Shown piece after piece: positions 1-11,020 of a stretch of DNA of 64,000 nt. This DNA comes from Karstenula rhodostoma CBS 690.94 (lineage: Eukaryota; Ascomycota; Dothideomycetes; Pleosporales; Didymosphaeriaceae). The stretch covers positions 2,217,122 to 2,281,121 of the forward strand of contig MU001492.1 in the NCBI GenBank assembly GCA_010093485.1. Direction: 5' to 3'. Below the pieces are notes generated by a model that worked only from the letters and a program-made list of their open reading frames with translations, did no database searches and had not been told where the DNA came from. How positions within the stretch are numbered: position 1 is the first letter of the stretch; the number at the start of each line of letters is the position of its first letter. The translations under genes and the position numbers were made by a program.

Positions 1-1464
1 CTCCTTGACCTTGGTTTGCAAGTGGTCTCTGTCCCACTCTTTGACGTCCTGCAGCGCCTTGACAGCCTGCGGGATACCTTGAGCAGACGTGACTGACTTA
101 GGATGCCGCAGGAGCTGGAACATGAAAGAGTTGCGGTACACGAATTCGTTTGCGTTGGTGTAGTTCTCTGAATCCGCCTGTATGACGCGTTTGATGTAAG
201 CGTCCGGGAGGAGAGACTTTCCCTTTAGCTTGGTCAACTCTTCGTAGCTGTAGTTTGAGTCCGGCATGCAGAGAAGGCCAACTACGGTCTGGACCATCTC
301 ATCAAGGCCTTCGCCGCCAGCCTTGGCGCGCAAAGCTGCGTGTTTGCGCTGCAGGAAGTGCAGCTTGCCCATCGTCACGGTTGTGTTACCCTTGGTGAAC
401 TTCAGCGAGAAATTGTCGACCAGGTCCTTCAGATCCATTACATCTGACTTCTCTTGGTGCGACCAGCCGAGCAACGCAGCGAAATTCGTCAGTGTCTCCG
501 GGAAGATTTCCATCTCTTGGAAAGCTGTAATGTCTGTATCGAAGTTTCTCTTGCTGAGCTTGTTGCCGTGTTCGTCGGCGAGCAGGCCGACGTGTGCGAA
601 TTCTGGAGGCGTCCAACCAAATGCATTGTACATGGCGATATGCTTAGGTGTAGATGGCATCCATTCCGACCCTCGAATTACGTGCGTGATCTTCATGTGA
701 TGATCATCTACTACGTTGGCGAGATGGTACGTCGGCAGCCCGTCCGATTTCAAAAGGATTGGATCTTCATATGCAGTCTCCACAACATGCCCGCGGCGCT
801 TGAGCGGCTTAAATTTGCCGTAAACGAGGTCGTTGTAGTTGGGATATTGGTCCGGAACGCGAAGTCGTACAACGTGCGACTCGCCCTTGGCCGCGCGGTC
901 TTCTGATTCTTCTTTTGGAATGTTGGCGCAAGTGCGATCGTAGTCTGTCGCCATGCCCATCTTGTGCCGTTGCTCGGCAAGCGCATTCAGCCGCTCTGCA
1001 GAGCAGAAGCAGCGGTATGCATGGCCATTGTCCAGCAGCGTGTGCGCATGTTGTTGGTAGAGCTCGCTTCGCTCTGACTGTCTGTATGGCCCGTACGGAC
1101 CGCCAACTTCTGGACCTTCATCCCACTGCAGGCCTGCCCATCTTAAATCCTGGTAGAGGCGTGATTCGGCGTCGGCTACTGTGCGCTTTTGATCCGTGTC
1201 TTCTATCCGGAGAAGAAATTGGCCGCCCGTGGCTTTCGCTAGGAGGTAGTTGAAGAGTGCCGTGCGTAGGGAGCCCAGATGGAGATAGCCAGTTGGAGAA
1301 GGCGCGAATCGCGTCCTCGCTGGAAAGGAGGGAAGAGCAAACGGCTTAGCTTTGCCGCCGGATGCGGTCGACTTTGCTCGCACCGAAGCCCGCGAAAGGC
1401 GTACCAAGCACGATCTGCATGTATACGAGGGCAATTGAGACTTCAATAATAGAGGAAACGACAT
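1..1464 (-). CDS. MSE1: mitochondrial glutamyl-tRNA synthetase (3' end beyond left edge)
   Basis: Class I aminoacyl-tRNA synthetase that charges tRNA-Glu (or tRNA-Gln for later amidation) in mitochondria. One uninterrupted frame runs from the ATG at 1464 to base 1, giving 488 codons with no stop, so the C-terminus lies outside the window. The HIGH-type signature is RFAPSPTGYLHLG at about residues 52-64. The KMSKS-type loop is KLSKR at about residues 302-306. The first roughly 50 residues are rich in Arg, Ser and Lys with almost no acidic residues, which fits a mitochondrial presequence and the bacterial-type GluRS of organelles. A cytosolic GluRS would carry a long N-terminal extension, which is absent. 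No intron is visible in the seen part. The next gene, XDJ1, is divergent and begins about 280 bp upstream. Family assignment is firm; targeting is inferred from composition. Confidence 0.93.
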   Translation of the reverse strand, partial: MSFPLLLKSQLPSYTCRSCLVRLSRASVRAKSTASGGKAKPFALPSFPARTRFAPSPTGYLHLGSLRTALFNYLLAKATGGQFLLRIEDTDQKRTVADAESRLYQDLRWAGLQWDEGPEVGGPYGPYRQSERSELYQQHAHTLLDNGHAYRCFCSAERLNALAEQRHKMGMATDYDRTCANIPKEESEDRAAKGESHVVRLRVPDQYPNYNDLVYGKFKPLKRRGHVVETAYEDPILLKSDGLPTYHLANVVDDHHMKITHVIRGSEWMPSTPKHIAMYNAFGWTPPEFAHVGLLADEHGNKLSKRNFDTDITAFQEMEIFPETLTNFAALLGWSHQEKSDVMDLKDLVDNFSLKFTKGNTTVTMGKLHFLQRKHAALRAKAGGEGLDEMVQTVVGLLCMPDSNYSYEELTKLKGKSLLPDAYIKRVIQADSENYTNANEFVYRNSFMFQLLRHPKSVTSAQGIPQAVKALQDVKEWDRDHLQTKVKE

Positions 1465-1740
1465 GGTGTACGGACGAATGAGGTAAGATCCAATGGCACG
1501 TTGGATCGCAAATCCACGGCAGAACTTTCTCACCGCCTTCGGAGCAATGGTTGGGCCGGCGTCGTTGCGCGAAAGTTGCAGCTGCAGTTGCCTCTCGGTG
1601 CCTCGAAGTTTGGTGTTGGACCGTTTCGAAGCGCCTGTAGATACCCTTGTTTTTCTTGTAGATATTTCTATCCGTCTGCCGACTGCCGACAACCTTTTCG
1701 ACGCGTCACAGATTTCACCCCGCCATCAGACACAGTCAAC

Positions 1741-3260
1741 AGTAAGTTCTTCGCACCGAGTTGGAAGCCCCGTTAACTTTCCACAGTGGCCGACGTAGAA
1801 GAAGTCGATCTTTACGGTAGGACGGACGGAAACAATTGCTCCATCATTTCTGACAGCAGCAGAGGTGCTCTCCCTGTCCAAGGGCGCAACCAAGGCGGAG
1901 ATCAAGAAAGCCTACCACAAGGTTCGTGCAGCCTCCACCCCGCTTGTTTGCTCTGCAGAGACATCGCGACATGCATGTTAACTATAGAGACAGGCCGCGC
2001 TATCGCACCACCCCGATAAGGTCGCAGAGTCCGAACGCGCCGAGGCCGAAGTGCGCTTCAAAGCAGCCAGCCAAGCATACGAGATCCTCTACGATGACGA
2101 CAAGCGAAACCTCTACGACACGCACGGCATGGCCGCCTTCGATCCTACGCGAGGCGGTGGCATGGGCGAGGGACCCGACATCAACGACATCTTTGCGCAG
2201 ATGTTCGGCGGCATGGGCTTCGGAGACGGCATGCCAGGCATGGGAGGTATGCCCGGAATGGGCGGCATGGGGGGTATGCCAGGCGGCAGGAGACAGCCGC
2301 GGAAAGGGCAGAATGTCGAGCGCGAGTACGAGGTTTCGTTAGAGGAGCTGTACAAGGGCAAGACTACCAGGTTCACCAACACCAAGCAGGTCGTGTGCGA
2401 AAAGTGCAAGGGCAGCGGTGGCAAAGAGGGCGCCAAAGCGCACCAGTGCAGCCAGTGCAATGGGCAAGGTGCGCAATACCCAATCTCTTCGTTCCCACGC
2501 ATGTTAACGATCTGCAGGTCAGAAGGCCGTTCTCCGGCAAGTAGGCCCCGGTCTCGTGACTCAAGAAACGGTTCCCTGTGGTACCTGCTCCGGTACTGGA
2601 GAGATCATACCCGAGAAGAATCGCTGCAAGAGGTGCAAGGGAAAGAAGGTCGTAGATGGTAAAAATGTCGTCGAGCTCTACATCCCCCGCGGCGCCCGGG
2701 AAGGCGAGCGGATAGTGATCGCAAACGAAGCCGACCAGAAGCCAGACCAGGAGCCAGGAGACGTTGTTTTCGTGATCACGGAGTCGCCACACGATACATT
2801 TGAGCGCGCAGGCGCAGACTTGAAGGCAGACCTACACATTAGCCTTGCGGAAGCGCTGACTGGTTTCAACCGCGTTGTTCTCACACATCTGGACGGCCGT
2901 GGTGTCCAGTTGAATGTCAAGCAGCCCGAAGGGAAGGTTCTCCGGCCAGGCCAGATCCTCAAGGTCCCCGGTGAGGGCATGCCAATGAAGCGCAGCGACG
3001 ACAAGGGCGACCTGTACCTTGTGGTCGAGATCGAATTTCCTGAAGACGGCTGGCTCAAAGACGCTGATGCGATCAAGAAGGTCCGCGAGGTACTGCCCCA
3101 GCGAGAAGAAGACGAAGAGAAGCCGGAGGAGATCGAAGAAGTCGAGTTCGAATGGGATGTGGATCCGGAAGAATTTGGTGCGGGTAGCGGCGACCCACGT
3201 GCTGGCGGTGAATGGGAAGACGATGAAGAAGAGGCCGGTCCTCAGTGCGCGACACAGTAG
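1741..3260 (+). CDS. XDJ1: class A J-domain co-chaperone, Xdj1 type, with CaaX end
   Basis: Hsp40 that stimulates Hsp70 ATPase and delivers substrates. Proposed exons: 1741, 1787-1816, 1863-1921, 1994-2468 and 2518-3260; introns of 45, 46, 72 and 49 bp; 435 residues. The first exon contributes only the A of the ATG (see findings). Order: J domain (MADVEEVDLYEVL, then HHPDK with the HPD triad), a Gly/Met-rich linker, four zinc-binding CxxC repeats (CEKCKGSG, CSQCNGQG, CGTCSGTG, CKRCKGKK), and the substrate-binding C-terminal domains. The tail is acidic (EEIEEVEFEWDVD) and ends CATQ, a likely farnesylation CaaX box as in Ydj1. SLAEALTGF and the following EIEFPEDGW match Xdj1 better than Ydj1. 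The last CxxC repeat lacks the GxG, as in yeast Ydj1. Frame sums to 436 codons including stop. The Ydj1/Mas5 orthologue is the alternative, but its N-terminus is unlike this one. Confidence 0.88.
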
Positions 3261-4427
3261 ACGGCATGGAAAACTGCATTGGGAGGCGTTGGCTTCCTAA
3301 ATCTTGGATCAACGGGATAACGACTTGTGTATTAGATCATGCGTAAATCATAGAGCAACGTCTCATGTGGGCGTGTGCATCCAAAGGATTCAAACGCTTC
3401 ACAACACGTGCAGTTTGCAAGCCCACAGCTCCGTGCCAAATTACAACGAAAAGGTCGTGTTAACGTCGTTGATTGATCATTGATGCTGTTCCTTCCCGAT
3501 TTCATAGGTTGCGGGGATTTCTTGGCGGTGCTTGAGTATGTGTCCAGCCTGCCACAGGCTGCCGAGTGACCTCCGTCCTCCAGCGCTGCCTTCACCGCCC
3601 TCCAGTTGTTTCATTCCACCTGGTTGTGACTGGGTATCTCATGGCGCTCTGCTGTCGTCTCCGTTCAACATCGTCCGCCTCGAAGATGGTAGAACTGCTC
3701 CCAAAGGAGGAGATGCAGTGAGCTCACTGCGTGACTCCCTCCTGCGGCGCAATCAGCACGACCGAGTCCCCTGTACACCGATCAGTCCACGTCCCCTAAA
3801 AGTCCCTTAGCAGACCATACCTCTCACGAACAGCATCTCAGACTGCTTCTTCACCGTCTGCCTGGCGTTAGCTCTTGCCCAAACTTCTGCTACGCAACAC
3901 TGACCCTCACGCGCGGCGGCTGGTCCTCGTCCTCCTCTTCGGCAACATATATCGTCTCTTCGACGTCTCCGAGAACGAGGTTGCAGTGGCTGTCGTACGC
4001 CTGTTCTCAGTCAGGTGGCTGTTTCACGAGAGTGCGACTTTGAACGTACGTGCAGGCGGCCTTTCAGTTCGCGGTCGCCGCGCAATTTTACAACGACAAT
4101 CTCGTCGATGCAGAGGCGTACGAGGTCGAGGGGCTCGTTGCTAGCCTCTTCTCTTTCGTCCATGGTGGGCGTGCGTGGGCAATTCGCGACAGGACCGTAA
4201 AGTCGATTCTTGTCCCGCTTCGCGTCTGAGGTCGAGCTCGCAGTTGATCACCATGCGCCTTGGCGTTTGCGGGCCGGCCACTAGCTGCATTAGTCACTAG
4301 GGCGGGTCACTAGCGGTACGTCATTGCTCGGATCTTCACGTTACCCACGAGCAAACAAGTCACTGGTGTATCCGGCGCTCTCCTGAAACAATCGTTCGAA
4401 AATCTACGAGTCATACCTTTCCCGACC
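3261..4427. other. intergenic, no gene seen
   Basis: About 1.2 kb between the stop of XDJ1 and the Ybp2-type gene, which run in the same direction. It presumably holds the XDJ1 3' end and the downstream promoter. The short open frames here (up to about 90 codons) have no domain, signal peptide or splice pattern I recognise. No tRNA-like box pair or repeat was noticed. Confidence 0.6.
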
Positions 4428-6425
4428 ATGGTTTCGGAAACAAAGCAAGGCAATCCGCTGCTGGAAGCTCTTCCGCCAGCTACTGACTACCTCACCTATC
4501 TCACTCTTGTTGAGCAGGTCCTCACAGAGGACAACTTGCCTACTCTGCATGAGGTCCTGCAGGATAGAGAGCTCGCAGTCAACATTGGCTGGGACTTGGT
4601 TCATATCTTGCTTCCACTGCTCCCGTCGTCGGAAGAATGTCTGCAGGATGTTGCTGCCAAGGGCAATCCTCGAGAGGTCATCTTGAAGGTCACGGAAGCT
4701 TTGCGGTTGCTGGAATTCGACGACGGGGAACGTGACTCCGATGACGAAGAGGAAGAAGAGTCAGTGGCTGCATCTTCAATCAAGGCAACAGCGCTTTCGG
4801 ATACCGTCCTTCCACCGCTACCGGTCTTGAAATTCGAGGTTTTGCTCGACCTTCTGGCAACTTTACACGGCCGTGTCAAGGCGAAGTATCCAAGTCGCTT
4901 CCTGGCAACCAGTCTGCAAGCAGTTCTGACCGCGTATAATCGCGCAACATCACACCGAGACGAGCTCACACTGTCCGCTATCAAGCTCGTCAAAACACTC
5001 TCTGGGACGAAGAGGCCCCACCTACCTCCACGAACACCTAGTGGCAACCTGCTCCGTACTATTTCGAATCGAATGGAACCTGATCCGGAAGCCCAAAATG
5101 ACTCACCAACTGCCGGTGAGCAGACGCTTACCAATCGCTTGTTCCAATCGTTCCTGACGCACGTTATGGAGGACTACATCCTTACGCTCACCTCAGAGGA
5201 CGATGTGCCCGGCTTCGCTTGGTCCAGTAGGCTCATGGAGAAGTACGAGCCCAGTCGTATAAGGCCTGACAAACCTAAATACGCTGATCGCTTCGCCAAC
5301 GAAGACCCCCTGAAGTCACGGTCCGCTATCATCGGACAGCTCGTAGCGTTGGCGCAAGATCTGGGTCTCCAAACCCAAGAATTGGTGGCGACCATCATGG
5401 ACCCAGAGACCGAGAAGCAAGGCATACCAGGCGCGGAAGATGAACCGCCAAATTCCGCCGAGGACATCCCATTGTCGAAGACCGGTGCACTGTTGCTATA
5501 CACCGCGAGAACGGTGAAGCAAGAACTGTACACGAATGTCAGCAGTGACGATGCGCCATACATCCACATCTTCCCAGATCATGCCGCCATCCTACATAAT
5601 TATGTTGGGATCATCGGCCAGCAGACGGTGGGCATGGAACCCGAAGCTCTCCTCGATGCTGCCCTCGCTCTCGGCCTGATAGCTGTAGAGAAGAACGCTG
5701 TTGGTGAGCCTGACGACGATGAAGCATTCGCAAAATATCTCCAAACGACGTCCCTCATCTCAGCGAATACGCCGTCGCCGAGTTTGAGGTATCATGCACA
5801 CTACCTCACATCCACGATTCTCCGCTCCCACCCATCCAGCATTGTAAGACTATCATTCATACGCGACACACTGGAGCACTGTCCCTACGAGAACCTTAAA
5901 GCCAGCGCAGTGACATGGCTGAAGGGCGAAACACTCGAGGCAAACGCAAATATCCCCGCAACCTCGTCATCCTCCCAACACGCCCACCAACAGGACGAAT
6001 CCCATGATTCCGAGGAAGCATCCGTATTCGCCACACCCGTCGCACTCCACACCACAGCATCGTTCCTCTTCCCGGACCTGACGTCGACGTACACCCCCAC
6101 CACAGATCTCTCCGAATCATTCGTGCAGTTCCGGCAAGAGCTCGGCTTCTACCTTGCGACGCTGAACTTCTACTACCTTCTCCTCACCGCGAAGCCTTTG
6201 CACGGCGCACTCGGTATCCGGGCGCTGCATAGCGAGAGCAAGCTGGAAAAGCACTACCTCTCGCCGCTGAAGGATGCGGTGGTGAGGTTCAAGGGTGGCC
6301 TAGCGGAGGGAGGAGAGCTGGTGGGGGACGAGGGTGAAGAGGGGGTTGGACAGGCGAGGGGGGAGGTAGAACTGCTGGGCCATGTGATTGGGAGGGTGGA
6401 GGCGGCGGGTGAGGCGTTGGTGTAG
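4428..6425 (+). CDS. YAP-binding / Ybp2-Alf4-glomulin-like protein
   Basis: Single-exon gene of 665 codons beginning at an ATG in good context (gaccATGg). The protein is helical and matches the fungal kinetochore/Yap-binding family (Ybp1/Ybp2, Pfam Kinetochore_Ybp2; glomulin/Alf4 are distant relatives). Ybp1 of yeast is needed for peroxide sensing through Yap1, and Ybp2 associates with the central kinetochore. Which role applies here cannot be read from the sequence. Visible features: an N-terminal TYLTLVEQVL segment; an acidic run (DSDDEEEEESV) near residue 105; a long alpha-solenoid-like body; a low-complexity Ser/His/Gln patch (SSSSQHAHQQ) near residue 510; and a glycine/glutamate-rich end. 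The length is very close to the yeast proteins (641-674 residues). No intron was needed to keep the frame. Confidence 0.85.
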   Translation: MVSETKQGNPLLEALPPATDYLTYLTLVEQVLTEDNLPTLHEVLQDRELAVNIGWDLVHILLPLLPSSEECLQDVAAKGNPREVILKVTEALRLLEFDDGERDSDDEEEEESVAASSIKATALSDTVLPPLPVLKFEVLLDLLATLHGRVKAKYPSRFLATSLQAVLTAYNRATSHRDELTLSAIKLVKTLSGTKRPHLPPRTPSGNLLRTISNRMEPDPEAQNDSPTAGEQTLTNRLFQSFLTHVMEDYILTLTSEDDVPGFAWSSRLMEKYEPSRIRPDKPKYADRFANEDPLKSRSAIIGQLVALAQDLGLQTQELVATIMDPETEKQGIPGAEDEPPNSAEDIPLSKTGALLLYTARTVKQELYTNVSSDDAPYIHIFPDHAAILHNYVGIIGQQTVGMEPEALLDAALALGLIAVEKNAVGEPDDDEAFAKYLQTTSLISANTPSPSLRYHAHYLTSTILRSHPSSIVRLSFIRDTLEHCPYENLKASAVTWLKGETLEANANIPATSSSSQHAHQQDESHDSEEASVFATPVALHTTASFLFPDLTSTYTPTTDLSESFVQFRQELGFYLATLNFYYLLLTAKPLHGALGIRALHSESKLEKHYLSPLKDAVVRFKGGLAEGGELVGDEGEEGVGQARGEVELLGHVIGRVEAAGEALV

Positions 6426-8348
6426 TCTGTCAACATCGAATGGGTGCGCTGGGGTATCTTGGGTAGGGCACTCGTGGGATGCCAGATGCTGGTATGTAGG
6501 CGCGGGCGGTGTGTGGTTACGATCGCAGTGAAAGAGCGTGTGTATAGGTAAGGGGGTTCATGTGGGTGATGCGTAATGAACAACGATGTGTAACGATTGG
6601 TGTGGATCAAACTTTAGTGGTGTTCTACGTTCAGGACTGCACGCTATAGATGTGAAAGGCGATGCAAAGTGACTGTCGATGCAGCTTTCTGTGCACAATC
6701 CTCTTTCCGGTGCCCACTTAGATGAATGCCTAGGCAACGTCGCCAAATTTAACGGTGCTCGAGTCCTGAATCAACGAAGGAGACGCTACCAGCCACTGGA
6801 CTCTGCAAGGCTGTTACCGCTCAACTGCCGCTTCTTTAACGTCATTCAACGTTTTGGAGGTCGCCTTGAATGTTGTTATTAGGAACGTTGATTATTCTTA
6901 CCTCCGAGTGGTAGAGTTTATAGTTTCATTAGAAGAACACATGCGAAAATAGACAAGACACGTCGCGCATTGGTATGCACGAGTGTGACAATTCGTTCTT
7001 AGGGTATAGCAGCCAGTAACCACTTACAACACCTCATTTTGTGTTACTTTTAGGCGGCAGTCCACTTTTTTGTCTATTGCTTTACGGGACACCACTTTGT
7101 GGTTCGTGTCAACAATCAGAAAAAAATCATAACAGCCGGTGCGAGGAAAGTGTACCCGGCTTACGGGCTATTGCATTAGGGCTAGTGGATCGACGTTTCG
7201 GGAGGCAGCCGTGGCTATACACACGATCGCGAACCGTTTAAGAGAGAGGTGTCGCGTTAGATGACTCGGAGATATAAGATCGCAGGTCGGGGTGGCGTTG
7301 ATGATCATGATGAATGTGTACGCTGTAAACTAACCCTCCACCATATACCCCTACATGCAACCAACCACTCTCGCCGCCCCTGCACTTGATGCACCTGCAT
7401 GCGGGCTACAACTACTCACGCTAGCCTCCTTCTTACGCATCGTCATCGCGCAGTGTAACGACACTTTGGTCCTAGTCGCATTCAAATCTCTCCCTCTTAG
7501 ATCCATCAAGCCCAACGGTTGGTTGAAAAACTAACTTACCCTCTCCACCATTGGATAGCACAAACTCTTCCTCGCGCCCCAAGAGATAGAGCTCTAACAA
7601 CCCACTTCCCGATGGCTACTCGCCAGCCCATGCGTTGGACTACTCTTACCACAATGCCTCAGCGTGGAACTACGCCAACGATCCCGCCACCCTGATGTGC
7701 ACTGCTCTAACGCGAGCGGTCTCGCGAATCCAATTTTTGCGCCAAGCGCGCCGCCGATATGGATAAAGCGTGTTGGGGAGGTGTTGCATGTGAGGTCGGA
7801 GCCGTTGGGTGGACTGGAGATGTATTTGGTGGACTTGTCGATTTTGAAGCTTGTGGGGAATGTTGCGGAGGGTATTCATGTTGAGAAGTGGACAGCAGTG
7901 GAGAAGAAGCCTATGAGCTTAGGGCGAGGGATGGGGCGGTTGGGCTGTCAACTTTTGATTGCGGTCATTGGTGGGTTGAGTGTGTGGTAGATTGTATCGC
8001 TGTCCGAAATGTTGTTTCTCGTCATCTGTCCAATGTGCCACTAAATGTCGATTGGTGACGGCAGATTGCGATGCGAGCGGATCCTGGTCTGGTGAGTGTC
8101 GATAATGTGTCTGAAGTAGCTTCAGAGGATCTGGAAGTTGACTGAGTGGTAACGATGTGCCCGGAGTGAACTAGCAAAATTCGGCCGCACTGGTACATCG
8201 ATTTTGAAATGTGCCGACTGAAGCCAGGCTTCTACTAGCAGTTATCTTGGAAGCAGTACGTTGGATTTGCATGTATCCAGAGTGTTGACCCACATATGCT
8301 TATGTGATGATTTCACGTTAGAAATCTGTATTGACCTGATGTAACTGA
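6426..8348. other. intergenic, no gene seen
   Basis: About 1.9 kb between the Ybp2-type gene and the 3' end of the ankyrin pseudogene. The longest frame (108 codons near 7664-7990) starts inside ordinary-looking sequence and shows no recognisable domain. Composition shifts between pyrimidine-rich stretches (7320-7640) and mixed sequence. No tRNA, direct repeat or clear promoter element was picked out. Confidence 0.55.
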
Positions 8349-11020
8349 TCAGTGGATTAGACCAGACAAGTGCAGCAATCTCAAAGGTGAGCTTACCCAG
8401 CAAGACGTCCCGTAGAGTTCACGCAAGCGTTCCGATTCCGCAACCCTGATCTCACTGGGCAACGGAACCATATGGGGAAGCGGATCCCAATTCAAAGGTA
8501 CCAAAATTTGCCAAGGTTCGGCGACGAGTAATCCTGATCGCAACCATGTCGCCGCCTCCAGAAGACAGGATTCGTGATCCCTTTCGAGATGTCCTTTCAT
8601 TGGAACCTCAATCTGTCTTACACCTGACCATGGTCGAAGCTCTCTCGCAAAAATCGGCTCTGAAGCTGTGCTAACGACCCGAAGTTGCTCTGTATATCTG
8701 CCGACTAAAAGCCATGCCACGACATGTGGATTGTCGCACGCTGCCAGCACAGCATTTATGTAGCTGCCGTCGAGCGTAGAATGCAGATTGGCGCCGCTTC
8801 GGATCAGATATTGTACTGCTCTCGGTTGACCTACGATGCATGCCATTATTAGCGGCATACCGCAGCATCGTTCAGAATATTGACTGTTGGCGCCAGCTTG
8901 AAGAAGAACCTCCATTTTTTAATGTCTCCAAGTGCCGCTGCCGTGCTCAAGGAAAATACACCACCGTCTGTGCCGTCTTGGAGAGTTAGTTGTCGAGCAG
9001 AGCGAGAAATACAACGACACAAATAACGAAGGTTCTTGCTACTCTTGTAAAAACCATAGTATGCAGGCTTTACCAAGTTCGGGAGTTCTTCAACATGGAT
9101 TGCGTGCAGGGTCGATGATCTGATGTAAGTCGCAAGCTGCGGGAAGTTCCAAGCAGCAATGTTAGCAGGAGTGTTGCTGAAGGCGTCCTTCAAATGAGCG
9201 TCCCATCCCACATCGTGAAGCTGGCTTAATAGTCGTACGTCTGACACGAGATAAAGTGCACTCTGCCCCCATTTGTTTATCATGTAGGTGTTCACTTTCA
9301 GATTCATCAAAAGCATCGCATTGGACTCACTGCTTTTGCAAGCCTCCATGAAAGGGGTATTCAGGAAAACATCTTGTGAGCGTATTTTTGCACCGTGAGC
9401 AATAAGCGGCTTGCTACAGTCGGTCGTCGAGGCGCGGGCGGCAAGACGCAGGGGTGTCCGCCCGAGGACATCTCGCGCATTGGGGTTCGCGCCATGTTGT
9501 AGCAATGTCTTTACAGACTCTAGCCGTTCCCTCAGAACAGCGATGTGAAGAGCCGTACCTCCTTCAACATACCAAGTCGGTCGTTTCCGATGCGGTATAA
9601 ATTTTGTTGGTCAATCCAGGAGCGATTTCTCGTTCTCGCAAGCTCCCTCCTGGTTATTGCATTTTCGTAATGACAATGGATCTCTGTCGAGGTCAATAAG
9701 CAAGCATCATGGACATGCTGTCCAAGAATGACTTACGCATAAAAATCTGCATTGACGGTCATATCACCGATGATTATATCGATAGCCCCCGGATTCAGGG
9801 TCGCTGCGATGTGTAGAGGCAGGGTTAGACTATATATCCAATGGTCTCCACAATTCATGGATTTTCGTAAGAGCTTTGCCAATATGGAGTTGAAGCATTG
9901 ATCTGCAGCAGCGAATACCATGATGTTGGTTGGAGGAAGATGATCCACTCTGCACGTCATCGTTGTGGTGGAAGCATCATGATTCTAAGAATATATCCAC
10001 GATAGATGTTCTGCGATTCGCTATTGCTGTAAGTAGAGGTGTGCAGCCACACCTCATTGGCGTATCCAAAGAGAGTCCTTGCTTCAATGCAGAACGGCAT
10101 GCGTCCAGATCGTTAGATATAATTGCTTGGGACAAGTCAGTAGGTTGTCCGAGGTTCGCCAGTACAAACAATGGCAGTTCCACACCGCAATAAGGTAGCA
10201 ACTCAACGAGTCCGGACTTTGACTTTGGGTGAACAACTAATTCTGGTGTCTTCCCCTCTGCTTTCTGCAGGAATTGTGCTTTCGCTTCAATTAGGGTCAG
10301 GACATTTGCAGTCATTCCGCTGGCCATGGCAAAGTGGAGGGGTGTGCTTCGGCATGTCCTTGTGAGAGGGTTGATGTCAACGTGATTGTCGATCAGCCAC
10401 TTGACACTTTCTACTGATCCCTCTTGCGTTGTCTGGTTCAGATTGGGGAAGAAGCCGGAATCTCTCAAGGTTTGTAGCATTTCCACATTGTCGGACATAG
10501 TGGCGGTATGAAGGAGACCAAAACCATCGTACTTTTCTCCCGCTGAATCCAAAAAATTATACCGACGTATCCAGTTTTTTAGAAGAGTTGTTCTGGCGAG
10601 CAACAGCCGCACAGTGCCAACGTTTCCCCCGAAGACAGTACATTCATGGATGGTCCAGCCTAAGAGAGAAATATACTGCATATTAGCTTTATAATCATCC
10701 AGCAGCTTCACAGCCTCGAGAAAGCCCCGATAGGCCGCTTCAAGAACGAGACTCCTTTGGCTCATATGATCTGCAACAGAATCTGGATTTACACCATGCT
10801 TCAATATTAGGTCCAGTTTCTCGATAGCGCTTTCTCTATCAATCTTTTCAACGGCCACCGGAGCGGGGCCCCACCGGGAGCTGTTTTGGGTTTTTGAAAG
10901 CTCTTGTGCGTTGGCACGCTTCAGGATGTTTTTGACGAAGTGATAGAGCTTTCAAAATAAAAGGTCGCCTAGTGAGGCCAGACCGGCAATGGATGCTGCT
11001 AGCGACAGTGGATCCGACAT
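8349..11020 (-). pseudogene. decayed ankyrin-repeat protein of NACHT/ankyrin type
   Basis: Remnant of an ankyrin-repeat gene. The ATG at 11020 gives MSDPLSLAASIAGLASLGD, the usual start of fungal NACHT/ankyrin cytoplasmic proteins. The sequence then passes almost directly into ankyrin repeats (GLLHTATM, TPLHFAMA, TALHIAVL, TPLRLAAR), so the central region seems deleted. Lesions: TGA at 10952-10954 between LLF and KLYHFVKN; a frame change near 9980; TGA at 9611-9613; and a frame change at an A6 run (8916-8921 as T on the + strand), where one more A would restore IKKMEVLLQAGAN. A 53 bp intron with perfect signals (9684-9736, GTAAGT to CAG) is still recognisable. Both TGA codons could come from CGA by C-to-T change, as in RIP or CpG decay. 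Sequencing error could explain the homopolymer shift but not all four lesions. Confidence 0.8.

Noticed and set aside
3875..4144. 89-codon frame upstream of the Ybp2-type gene
   Set aside because: Arg/Val-rich with no features; more likely promoter or leader sequence.
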